Source: Anisus vortex (lineage: Eukaryota > Mollusca > Gastropoda > Planorbidae). From it: a stretch of DNA of 64,000 nucleotides. This document shows positions 22,901 through 32,375 of this stretch, in pieces. Numbering within the stretch: the stretch's first letter is position 1; every line of letters starts with the position of its first letter. The translations under genes and the position numbers were made by a program. The DNA lies in NCBI GenBank assembly GCA_949126835.1, contig OX421506.1, forward strand, positions 15,809,447 through 15,873,446. The letters run 5' to 3'. Under the pieces are notes generated by a model. The model did not search any database. It saw only the letters and a list, made by a program, of their open reading frames with translations, and was not told where the DNA came from.

Positions 22901-25900
22901 TATATGGTGGCCAAACTGGCTCTAGCACTGCAGGTAAAAAAGTTATACAATTAAAACAACTTTACTTAATTTCGCTTTTATGATATTAGCATATTTAGCG
23001 ATATGTATAAGCCATAGCAACATGCTATAGATATTTCAGGTAGAAAATATCAAATTTAGTTTCTGTCTTAACTTAACCCTATTTTACGTCAGATCCAATA
23101 ATACTTCAGCAATTAGGTTTACAACAAAGCTTGAGAGATAGTTTTCGGTAATCTGTGATTTTAATGTTTCTCACCAGTATTTTTATCGAAAAAAAAAACG
23201 ATGCCGCTTCATGTAGAAATTAGAGCTATTCTTAGATTGACAGTAACAAAACATAACACTTCAATAAAAAAATCATTACTTTTATTGGTTGAAATATTTA
23301 TTTAGGTTATGCACACGTTGGTAAAATTTGTGATTCAAAACTGGCCACTGGTATTGGGGAATTCAGTAGAACGTACCAAACGGCATTGACAACTGCACAT
23401 GAAATCGGTCACATGTAAGTTGATATAATAGAGGTACCGCTATACTCAGTTGAACCCAATTTGTTAATTAATACATTAAAATGCAACAAACATATTATTG
23501 TTATGAAACAAATGATGAAATATATCTGTACATAGTTTCATTTTGGAACATTATAAATATAGAGTTTTTTCTGTTCTATGTTTAGACTTGGTTCTGAGCA
23601 CGGCGGCGCTGCGTCAAAAAATATTATGGCGCCAGTAAGTGATGCAGGTAACGCACAGCGATGGTTTTTCTCCACATGTTCTACGTCTGACATTAAAGAT
23701 TACATCGCAACTCTATCGTACGTTGAAGTTTTTATTTATTAAAATGTTATGTATATACTAAAGTAAGTATCTAGGAGAGGGGACACTCCGATCATCAAAC
23801 CCCGACTGCCTTGCGGACATAGAAAAAGCTACAGGAGTAAACCTTAACCCTTCCCGTACCGACCTACTTCTATCTATGCTGCCTTCAGTTCCGCTATATA
23901 CGCGCCCGGGACTGTAAGGGTTAAATATATCAGGAGAGGCAGCAGTTACGAGGGAGAAGTCCAACCTGATTGGCGTAAGGTACGGACGTTATGGGTTGCC
24001 TTTATCGGTGGGAATGGTCATCGTACCTCATTGACCAGCTAATCGCACGAACTCATCAACGCCACATGAATACAAACTTAAAAATTTAAACTAAAGCATT
24101 CGGTAACAATTTTTCAACGTAACTCAATCGCTTGTTTGCCATAACTATAACACAACAATGTATATCTATATAGTAAGTTAAATAGCTTTCACTTGAGGTG
24201 CCTATTATATATATATAGTCTTATATTTATTTATTTATATATAGTCATATAGTCCCTCTATTGCAATGCGAAATCACAAGTGAGTGGACTGTTTATGATG
24301 TTTTAATAAAATATTTTATACTTTATATATTTTTTTACAGCACAAATTGTCTACTGACGACTAACGCCAGCTCAACTAAACCAACTTTAAGCTATGGGTC
24401 ATACACTGGTCAAATTCTGGACGTTGACGCCATTTGTCGAAGAGCTCAGAATGATATAAATTCATACATGTGCAAGGTATTGTTATTTAATAAGAGTAGA
24501 ATTCATATTTTATAGATGTGCAATTTGACATATTTGTGTCTTTCGTTATTTAAACTGCAGTGTATAGAGTCCATTGACATTAAACTTGCAGAGTATTATG
24601 GTAAAATTGATATAATACTCGCTTCTCTTGACATTAATTACCCGCATAGCATTAGAACCAGGTGTGTAGTACACAGTCAGCGTTTTGTCAAAAAGCAAAG
24701 TTACGGATTTCTTATTTCGCTCGTCACAAACTGGTGCTATGATTTTTATTAGTGGAACAAATTTGCGAATCACTGTTCTATGGGAGAAAATCATAATACA
24801 TCTTTTAATTCTATCATTATTGTATGCGTTTCAAAGTGACTCTATAGTTAGCTCCTTCATCATCATCATCATCATCAGACCCATGACTTTCGTTGTGGGG
24901 CTGCTTCGACGGTGCGCGTAGCCGAATTAAAAAGTCTCTAAAGAATCCCGGACGAGCCGAAGCTCTTGTGCCCAGGGCGTAACGCTTAGGTTTGAGCATA
25001 ACTCAGTCCGAGCTCCAGCCCCCCCACGACACGCCGAAGTCGTGGCGTACCGTGTAACAGGGAAGGGTTCCGCAGGCCAGCGACCGTTAACTGCGGTTAA
25101 CCCAATGATCATTATCGTGGTGGCTCGCTCGTATTCCTGCATAGTAGCACAATTCCTATACTATAGGCTCAGGCATCCAGGCACCGGGTGGTTTTCGAGA
25201 CGGGGTTGCAGCGTCCATTGCTACCTCCCCACCGAGATTCGGTGGCCTTTCGGCAGTGCAATGAACCTCGGACCCGCTGCGGGGGCTGTCCCCCATGCGT
25301 TCGCCCGCCGGTGTATTCTTAATGTGAATGTATCGGCGGTTTACACACCAGTCTTTGAGGCCCATGGGTACAGTAGTGATGCGCGTAGCCAGATTTCTCC
25401 ATTCGTCAGAAGCCGTTAGCAGAAGCGTATCAAGAAGTAGTTTGGTCCAGTGTTTCAGGTCGTCCAACCACTTTTTTTTCTGACGACCTTTCTATGTGCT
25501 CCTTCCACTGTACCTTTTAGGATGGTTTTGGTCAAGCAGTCATGCCTAACAGTATGACCAAACCATCCCAGCTTTCGTCGTTTTACAGTTAAAAGGAGTG
25601 TCTCCTGTTTCCCCGCCAGATTATGGACCTGGCGCAAGACATATTCATTCTTTCTTTCTTTCTTGATAGCGTTTTCCTAATAACTTTATATAGCATTCGT
25701 TCTCAAATGCCTGAATTCTTCTCTCAGCCTCTCCATTCATCGTCCAACTTTTGCAGCCATAAAAAAATAGCTCATCACTCTAGTCAATAAACAATTTGAA
25801 TAAATAAACTTTGGCCACTGCCCAAGGACTACTGAAGACAGGACATGCAGGCTTGAATTTCTGACTTCCTACCTAAGGCCAGTTTTTTTAACAGTAGCGA

Positions 25901-28900
25901 TACACTCCCCTGGCGCAGTGATATAATGTTAACTATTATTAAGTAACTAACAAAATTCTTTACTAATATGATTCATTGTATTAATGGTTTATGTCATTTT
26001 CATTTATTTAATGACCAAGAACGATCTAATAGCCATTAAAATGTCTTAATAATTACCAAGCATGAGCGCACTATTTTTTAAGGAGTATGAATAGAAGGCA
26101 CAGTTTGGTTCCAACATGGATACTTGTTGTTGGATTTTACTTCACTGTGTTTGTTTTTAATTTTTCGATCGTGTATTTTTTATCAAAATGCCTTATAAAT
26201 GTGGTGTAGTTAATTGTAAAGGTAATTATAATGCTGCCAACATGTGTCGTTTGTTTAAAGTGCCAAATAGTGCATGTATACCATTATTGAAAGCAGAAAA
26301 TATGAGAGGAGAGCACAATGTTTGTTTATTTTTAACTATCACAGTCAATTTACATTCTTTATATTCCTTGGTCATGAAAACACAAATAAATTTTGCCATA
26401 GATATAGAAATCAAATTATCGTATTTTTAATTATGGTATACATGTACCACTTGGCAAAATTCTCAACCCAAATAGTCGACTTACTTCATAATCACTTTTT
26501 TTAATCACATTTGTCTCTTAATTATGAGCGAGATAAATTTTATGGGTGGGTTACGTTTTTCCCTTTTTAGGTCAAGAAATTGCGATTTTTTAGATTTTTT
26601 TTTCCCACTTTATTTTATTCCTTAGGTGACCCCCCACACGAAACCGTCAACACCAACCGCATATATATATAGGGTATCATGTGTACGACCCTAATCATTC
26701 AATCATCTAAATAGATCTTAAATAATATTCAAATACTCTTTTAAACCCTCTCAATCCTAACCCCTCATTAGTAAACGGCCCTGCACATTAACATTATTGA
26801 CATTATTGACATTATTGACATTAATTATGTTAGTTACTTAATAATAGTTTACTTCATGTATAAGCGCGACAAAGGAGTGTATCGCTACTGGTAAAAAAAC
26901 TGGCCTTAGCTAGCTAAGTCAGAAATTCAAGTCTGCATGTCCTGTCTTCAGTAGTCCTTGCCACTGCCTTATACAGTAAACATTTAAATCATTAAACGTT
27001 TATGTACAAGTTCTTAAATTGAACCTCTGTACATTTATTTAGAGTAAACTGGGATAAATTAACATCTTTAGTTATACAATATGTTATATGTAAACATTTA
27101 TTTCTTTAACATATATGAAATATGTTATATTATTATACACCAAGCGACCAATGCAAGAACACATAATTGTATTATAATTGTATTTTGCTTCTCTAGAGTT
27201 GGAATCTTTATAACAATTCTGCACCCAGCGGAGATAGTGTTTGTACAAAGATATTCTGCGCCATGCCAGGCACACAGTACTGTGTTAGCAGCTTTGCGTC
27301 TGATGGAATGGTGTGTAGTTCTGGAAAGGTGAGAAATTATTTACAGTATTACTAGCTTATAATCACAGTTTAACAAAAGAAACTTTCTAGTTATTTTTTA
27401 AAGATGAAATTCATATATTTCATGTGTTTTGTTTTCAGAGGTGTTTAAACGGAAAATGTTTAGCAGAATCTACAGCTCCAACTAATAAAACTTGTAAGTA
27501 ACTTTTCAACAAAAATTGCAGATTTCAGACTACAAAAAAAAAATTCATAGTAAATCAGCCACGAATTCTAAAAGAGAAAAAAAAAGGATTATGCTTTTGA
27601 AGTCAATTTGTTTTCGGCCAATGCGTTTTGACCTTAACCAAGTGTTAATGTTTGTGTACTGTGGTAAACTCTTCATTCCTGCACATTATGTTATTAAGAA
27701 ATCCACAATAGATGTATTTTCTTTCGCTATAGCATAATATCAATTTGACAAATCACTACTGTCTGAGTCAGATAAAAAAAATAATTGCCAATAGGTCAAA
27801 GTTACTGCTTTACAAATGTGGGGAAAGAAATACAATATTCATGTCACAAAGAATACGCCTTGTCTTAGGCATACTTTTCTTATTTTCAGATCAAATTTTG
27901 CTTTAAAACTATTTTGTATTTGCACCAGAAATGCACCAGAAATGTTGAAAACAAGGCGGCAAAAATAATGTTATCATCAAAATATTACCAAGATTTTCAA
28001 ATTTTACATTAGTGGAAAACGGGGTTTTTCGTAAAGAAGTAAAAATAAAGTCTAATTGACACTATTTGTGGGATCAGTTCATATTGTTATTATTATTATT
28101 TTTTTAAAGTTTAATTTTTGTAATTTTGTGATCGGGTACAAATTTGTCAGAAATTATCTTATATATTACATTATATACTTTCGTTTAAGTAGGTAGTTCT
28201 GTTTCTATAAGTACCCCAAACACACACACACACACACACACACAGACACACACACACAAACATACAAATACACATTGCCCTTCTATTTCCAGTTAGTTCT
28301 ATGTTTTAAAATTAGTAATTATATTTTCATAAATTATATACTGCATTATTTGGAAAATCAAGTTCTATGTTTTCTATTCAAGCCAACTGCGTATTTGGTG
28401 ATCAGAAAGTCTTAGAACTCAAAACTCTAAGTTTTAATGGAACATGTAATGACTTTGTAAAAACCATGGGAGCATCTTACTGCTACCAGCCGTCTATAAG
28501 TGAACGGTGCTGTGCTACATGCAATGCTAATTATACTAAAGTTGCAGGTGAGCGTCATTTATTTTCTAGACTTACATGAGTGTTTCTTTTATATACTGGA
28601 GGTAATTCTCTTTATATTGAGGAGTAAAGGTAGGCGTAGGACTCTTTTTTTAATGTACTAGCCCGATTTGTACTGGTCGTAGTTAGTCGGTTTAATATTG
28701 TCGTAATAATTTAATTTTTTCCCTGTCCAATGTTTTTTTATATTGAAAGTAGGACTTTTTTATAAGGACCAACACATGTGCAACTGCACCCAATTTAAAT
28801 GTGACCCTCAAAACATGACAATAAATTGGAGTAAAAAACCCAGCCTTGATAATATCGCGTTTTATTAACTCTTTCCGTACCGACCTACTTCTATCTATGC

Positions 28901-29914
28901 TGCCTTCAGTTCCGCTATATACGCGCCCGGGACTGTGAGGGTTAATTTCTTTAGATTTGAGGTAAACATAAAGACAAAAACATACTCCTTATCCCATATG
29001 CGAGAACGAATGCATATAAGTACTCTTTCTTTCTGAGTAAGCTCCGGGCATGGAATGGGTTGCCTGAATAAACTAGGAAAACCAGTAACTTAACATCATT
29101 CAAAACACTCATAATAAAAAAAATGCAAGACTAGACAGACCACGGTGAGCGTAGGACGCAATAATATTCTTATTAGACGGACCGTCTTTAATGTATAAGA
29201 TAAAACGATACTTGGTGATTCCACTATGTCACTATGTCTTCAGTAGTTTCTGTTTCATCCCCAGGATGTGAGTACGGAGACAAGTCATCCCAATGTACAC
29301 AGTATAGTAAGGCCGCCGTTTGTCCATATAACAGAGAACTATGTTGCGGTTACTGCAAGTAAGTAGGACTTTAGAGAAATTGCATTCTTATAAAAGCAAT
29401 CTCTAGTGTACATGACTTTATGGAAACTAATTTTTTTTAAAAATACTTTCGGCAATCTCTACTGTACAGACAAATAGGGGAAAGTCCCCAAATGTCAAAC
29501 AGGTGACTAATATCATCATCAGCAAAAAAAAAACAACAAACAAAAAACAACAAGAAGAACATTGTTTGAATAGTCTCCCTTGAAAATCAATCAGTTAGTT
29601 AGTGTAAGAAATAACTTTGACAAACTATTACACAATTTTGGTTTGTTAGTAGTGAAGACGAATACAGTGCTCTTTCCTAGATGTATCATTCTTCCTTATT
29701 AAGAATTATAGTCAGATCCCTTGACTTATTGATTCATTATGAATATTTTTTTCTATCTCTTATCAGTGGTTACGTAGGTAAACGTTCAGTTGGAGCGAAT
29801 CAAAAGAGAAATGCCCCTAGGATAATATTACAGCAGGCTGATCAAATTTTCAACGACACCGTATACGCAATAAACGATCATGGTAAAGACCGTGGCAGCC
29901 TTAAAGAAGACTGA
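19274..29914 (+). CDS. secreted ADAMTS-like M12B zinc metalloprotease, gene 1 (14 exons)
   Basis: Exons: 19274-19337, 19973-20027, 20702-20798, 21491-21562, 22586-22734, 22893-22933, 23306-23414, 23586-23717, 24341-24476, 27197-27328, 27439-27493, 28383-28547, 29265-29358, 29767-29914. All introns are GT-AG and all phases agree, giving 482 residues. Residues 1-22 are a signal peptide (hydrophobic LVLAFLSVC core). The catalytic domain starts at once (MEALFLVDDETV), with no prodomain. Zinc site HEIGHILGSEHGG: ligands H191, H195, H201 and catalytic E192; Met-turn at M210 (NIMAP). Residues 241-285 resemble the ADAMTS post-catalytic CLL segment. Residues 286-336 match the ADAMTS cysteine-rich fold (SWNLYNN, ASDGMVC, KRCLNGKC). 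Two PLAC-like modules follow (350-394 and 404-433, ending CCATC and CCGYC), then a basic tail with GKR. Likely a secreted extracellular protease; substrate unknown. The residue after the third His is Gly, not the usual Asp, and position 155 is Gly where gene 2 has Cys. Confidence 0.9.
19471..19920. repeat. microsatellite tract in gene 1 intron 1
   Basis: An (AT)n run at 19471-19516 is followed by some 400 bp of impure TCTA/TCTG/TATG repeats. Long open frames across it (up to 230 residues) are a by-product of stop-free TATC-type repeats, not genes. Confidence 0.9.
20223..20552 (+). pseudogene. LINE RT C-terminal tail in gene 1 intron 2
   Basis: The plus frame reads PFLNELIKPYVPQRTLRS, then SLLEEPRFSL, then an IYGPK.WNILPIQLR-like block, the usual end of CR1/L2-like polyproteins (family knowledge). 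The 3' end is GCGCTATACAAATATTATTATTATT, a (TTA)n tail. No counterpart is seen in gene 2 intron 2. Related tails are at 54268-54635 and 57082-57200. Confidence 0.75.
21175..21420 (+). mobile_element. SINE family A in gene 1 intron 3
   Basis: GGCTGGCGTACCGAAGGTCC, TTCCCGGGTCTGGAAGGTGT, GAGTCTACCCAGCTCTGACG and GGCAACGTAAAGGCGGCTGG follow in family order. The B box is eroded. The same insertion persists in gene 2 intron 3 (39340-39690), so it predates the duplication. Its GAGTCTACCCAGCTCT core was amplified there into a 38-bp array. Confidence 0.75.
22027..22265 (+). mobile_element. SINE family A in gene 1 intron 4 (full length)
   Basis: It has a tRNA-like head with B box GGTTCGAATCC near 22066-22076. 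The CCCGGGACTTGAGGGTGTCC core and GAGTCTACCCAGCTCTGATG follow, and it ends GGTTCGAAGGGTACTTTACTT. No counterpart was seen in gene 2 intron 4, suggesting insertion after duplication. Confidence 0.75.
22300..22475 (+). mobile_element. SINE family A-related fragment shared by both genes
   Basis: Diverged unit with CGGTGGTCTGGTGACAGCGC, GAAAGTTCCGGGTTCCAATG and TCTGGATGGT blocks. It is found at the same intronic place in gene 2 (40345-40530), so it predates the duplication. Confidence 0.65.
23848..23920. mobile_element. 73-bp piggyBac-like MITE, copy 2
   Basis: Flanked by TTAA at 23844-23847 and 23921-23924; ends CCCTTCCCGTACC and ACTGTAAGGG. Gene 2 intron 8 has the empty site ACACCTTAAAGAAATC near 43494-43509 with a single TTAA. 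Copies 1 and 2 differ by only a few bases. Confidence 0.9.
24561..24752 (+). CDS. possible alternative terminal exon of gene 1
   Basis: Immediately downstream of exon 9 a consensus acceptor (TTATTTAAACTGCAG) opens a phase-0 frame that begins CIESIDIKLAEYYGKIDIIL and runs 63 codons to a stop at 24750-24752. Joined to exon 9 it would give a short isoform with signal, catalytic domain and first cysteine segment but no cysteine-rich or PLAC-like modules. Gene 2 has the same arrangement at 44615-44764. Introns are also conserved between these genes, so conservation alone is weak support. The frames diverge after about 40 codons because of an indel. Confidence 0.3.
   Translation, partial: CIESIDIKLAEYYGKIDIILASLDINYPHSIRTRCVVHSQRFVKKQSYGFLISLVTNWCYDFY
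24856..25795 (-). pseudogene. LINE RT C-terminal fragment, split by 470-bp repeat
   Basis: Minus-strand frames give TVKRRKLGWFGHTVRHDCL, TKTILKGTVEGAHRK and TASDEWRNLATR. This is the RRKL.WFGH...KTILQGTVEG...W.NL tail typical of RTE/jockey-like LINEs. The 3' end is a (CAT)n tract at 24858-24878 on the plus strand. The unbroken counterpart in gene 2 is 44900-45390. Confidence 0.75.
24909..25380 (-). mobile_element. 470-bp interspersed repeat, copy 2 (near complete)
   Basis: It lies between two copies of TGCGCGTAGCC (about 24913-24923 and 25379-25389). The matching spot in gene 2 (44955-44975, GGTGTTCGTAACTAGATTTC) has no insert, so this is a post-duplication insertion with a target duplication of about 12 bp. 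It provides the best full-length consensus of the family: A-rich/TTTAAAAAGTCTC end at 24926, CATGGGTAC end near 25371. No open frame of note. Confidence 0.8.
25823..26960 (+). mobile_element. P-like DNA transposon, THAP-bearing, internally deleted
   Basis: A 1138-bp element with long terminal inverted repeats that begin CAAGGACTACTGAAGACAGG on each strand. They stay recognisable for about 100 bp, with weaker similarity to about 140 bp. It is flanked by perfect 8-bp target duplications CCACTGCC (25815-25822 and 26961-26968). The empty site is preserved in gene 2 intron 9 (GGCCACTGCTTTATACAG near 45400). P-superfamily elements make 8-bp duplications and encode a THAP DNA-binding domain; the only coding trace inside is a THAP-like N-terminus at 26188. 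No catalytic region remains, so the copy is non-autonomous. hAT is the alternative (also 8 bp), but THAP favours P. Confidence 0.8.
26188..26430 (+). pseudogene. THAP-domain N-terminal remnant
   Basis: The frame begins MPYKCGVVNCKGNYNAANMC and continues RLFKVPNS. This fits the start of a THAP zinc finger (C-x-V-x2-C-x2-NY...F.VP). The later conserved Trp, C-x2-H and AVPTIF-type residues are absent; after about residue 45 the frame loses all resemblance. It sits inside the P-like element, so it is most likely the beginning of the lost transposase. Confidence 0.6.
28219..28262. repeat. (CA)n microsatellite
   Basis: An ACACAC run in gene 1 intron 11, with a shorter counterpart at 47848-47878 in gene 2. 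Confidence 0.9.
28869..28941. mobile_element. 73-bp piggyBac-like MITE, copy 3
   Basis: Flanked by TTAA at 28865-28868 and 28942-28945. The left end is CTCTTTCCG and the right end GTGAGGG, slightly more diverged than copies 1 and 2. The corresponding part of gene 2 intron 12 (about 48660-48700) has no such insert. Confidence 0.8.
28961..29206 (+). pseudogene. LINE RT C-terminal tail in gene 1 intron 12
   Basis: GAACGAATGCATATAAGTAC, then an AWNGLPE-like frame from CATGGAATGGGTTGCCTGAA, then the CCACGGTGAGCGTAGGACGC untranslated block. The same insertion is at 49005-49205 in gene 2, so it predates the duplication. Confidence 0.7.
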
Positions 29915-30068
29915 TGAGGACGACTTCTTTTGTTATAAATCATTAGTTGTTTGTTATGTAAAACATGTTCAGGTGTTACTGTGAATATATTACATAAAAT
30001 TATAATGATTTTTTTACTTTAATTTGTTCTCATTGTAGCTAATTATCTATTTATCTATCTATCTAACA

Positions 30069-30105
<37 letters not shown>

Positions 30106-30876
30106 CCTATCTACCTATCTACCTATATCTTGTTTCTATACATATATATATAATCTATCTATCAAACCATCCTTCTTTGTATATATCTATTATCTATCTA
30201 TATATCTATCTTTCTATTTATCCAATCTATCTTTCTATTTATCTAATTTATCTATCTTTTATTTGTCCATTTTTTTATGTCTGTTTAAATTTAAATATAT
30301 TTGTTCATATTTTAACAATATGTCTTGGGTATTTTTTGTTTAAAGTAACTATTAGTCTTATTCATCAATTTATGCTAATTCAACTTATTCTTTACTCCTG
30401 CCAAATGTATAAATCTATATCTTTTTTTACATGTTACCAACGAGGCTTCTTCTATAAAGAATATTCTTACGTCCTACAATTTTCTATGCTTTGATTATAG
30501 TCTCACGTCATATTGATAATGGCTTTAAAGATATAAGTTCGGTTGTTTCCCTTGAATGTTTAGGGGCCTATTTTATTTTCCATGCCCGGATGCAGCAAGA
30601 TATTTGTATATGCATTTGTTCTTGCATTTTCCAGTAACAATAATTGTGGCATTTATGTACACCTCTCAGCAAGATATTTGTATATGCATTTGTTCTTGTA
30701 TTTTCCAGTAACAATAATTGTGGCATTTATGTACACCTCTTTACTTGTAAAATGCTAAGATAAAGTAAAGTGTTTTCTTTCTTTAAATTGTTTCATTTTG
30801 TTAGTACATTTTATGTTTAAGAAATGTCTATTCTTGTTTCCAAAATGTCTCTTGTGATATAAAGTGTTGTAATATA
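29915..30876 (+). other. 3' UTR / downstream flank of gene 1
   Basis: After the stop come (CTAT)n repeats at 30040-30125 and then a 74-bp tandem duplication starting CAGCAAGATATTTGTATATG (30593 and 30667). Gene 2 has a single version of that segment (about 50608-50675) with an AATAAA; the gene 1 versions read AATAAT. Hence the poly(A) site of gene 1 is unclear. Confidence 0.5.
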
Positions 30877-32092
30877 CAAATATTTCTTTATACTAAAATA
30901 TTGCATTAAAGTATAAATCTAGACCTCAAATATTTCTTTATATTACAATATTGCATTAAAGTATAAATCTAGACCAAAATATTTCTTTATACTCAAATAT
31001 TGCATTTAAGTATAAATCTAGACCTCAAATATTTCTTTATATTAAAATATTGCATTAAAGTATAAATCTAGACCTCAAATATTTCTTTATTCTCAAATAT
31101 TGCATTAAAGTATAAATCTAGACCTCAAATATTTCTTTATACTCAAATATTGCATTAAAGTATAAATCTAGACCTCAAATATTTCTTTATACTCAAATAT
31201 TGCATGAAAGTATAAATCTAGACCTCAAATATTTCTTTATACTCAAATATTGCATTAAAGTATAAATCTAGACCTTAAATATTTCTTTATACTCAAATAT
31301 TGCATTAAAGTATAAATCTAGACCTCAAATATTTCTTTATACTCAAATATTGCATTAAAGTATAAATCTAGACCTCAAATATTTCTTTATACTCAAATAT
31401 TGCATGAAAGTATAAATCTAGACCTCAAATATTTCTTTATACTCAAATATTGCATTAAAGTATAAATCTAGACCTTAAATATTTCTTTATAGTCAAATAT
31501 TGCATTAAAGTATAAATCTAGACCTCAAATATTTCTTTATATTAAAATATTGCATTTAAGTATAAATCTAGACCTCAAATATTTCTTTATACTCAAATAT
31601 TGCATTAAAGTATAAATCTAGACCTCAAATATTTCTTTATATTAAAATATTGCATTAAAGTATAAATCTAGACCTCAAATATTTCTTTGTACTCAAATAT
31701 TGCATTGAAGTATAAATCTAGACCTCAAATATTTCTTTATATTAAAATATTGCATTAAAGTATAAATCTAGACCTCAAATATTTCTTTATAGTCAAATAT
31801 TGCATTAAAGTATAAATCTAGACCTCAAATATTTCTTTATATTAAAATATTGCATTTAAGTATAAATCTAGACCTCAAATATTTCTTTATACTCAAATAT
31901 TGCATTAAAGTATAAATCTAGACCTCAAATATTTCTTTATATTAAAATATTGCATTAAAGTATAAATCTATACCTCAAATATTTCTTTGTACTCAAATAT
32001 TGCATTGAAGTATAAATCTAGACCTCAAATATTTCTTTATATGAAAATATTGCATTAAAGTATAAATCTAGACCTCAAATATTTCTTTATTT
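30877..32092. repeat. 50-bp minisatellite, ~24 copies
   Basis: The unit runs AAATATTTCTTTATACTCAA, then ATATTGCATTAAAGTATAAA, then TCTAGACCTC, repeated with few substitutions. Subtypes (TACTCAA, TATTAAAA, TAGTCAA) recur in blocks, showing multi-unit duplication. Gene 2 has one unit plus a partial one at the equivalent place (50820-50885). Confidence 0.95.
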
Positions 32093-32375
32093 TTTTTCCT
32101 ACAAAATTCTTTTATTCCTTCGTTCTTTCTTAAAATGTCTCTTTGCAGTCATACCACGTTTCTCAATTTGTTACTATTTCTCTTCTCTCTCTTTCTTTTT
32201 CTCCGTCCTCTATCTTTCTTTCCTCTCTTACTGTGTTTTATTCTCGATTTCTCTTTCTCTATTTCTTTGCTTCTCTTCTTCTGTTTTTCTCTCTATATTA
32301 TTATAGTCTATGCATTTCTCCTATCGCTCTCTACTCTATGGTGTCATAGCTTTCCTACCAACAATTCTCTCTTGC

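Noticed and set aside
25042..25419. 125-residue plus-strand open frame
   Set aside because: Lies in the 470-bp repeat; not kept open in the other copies.
29905..29930. CTGATGAG next to the gene 1 stop, reminiscent of a hammerhead ribozyme core
   Set aside because: No GAAA partner box and no stems; it overlaps the stop codon and gene 2 has a different sequence there.
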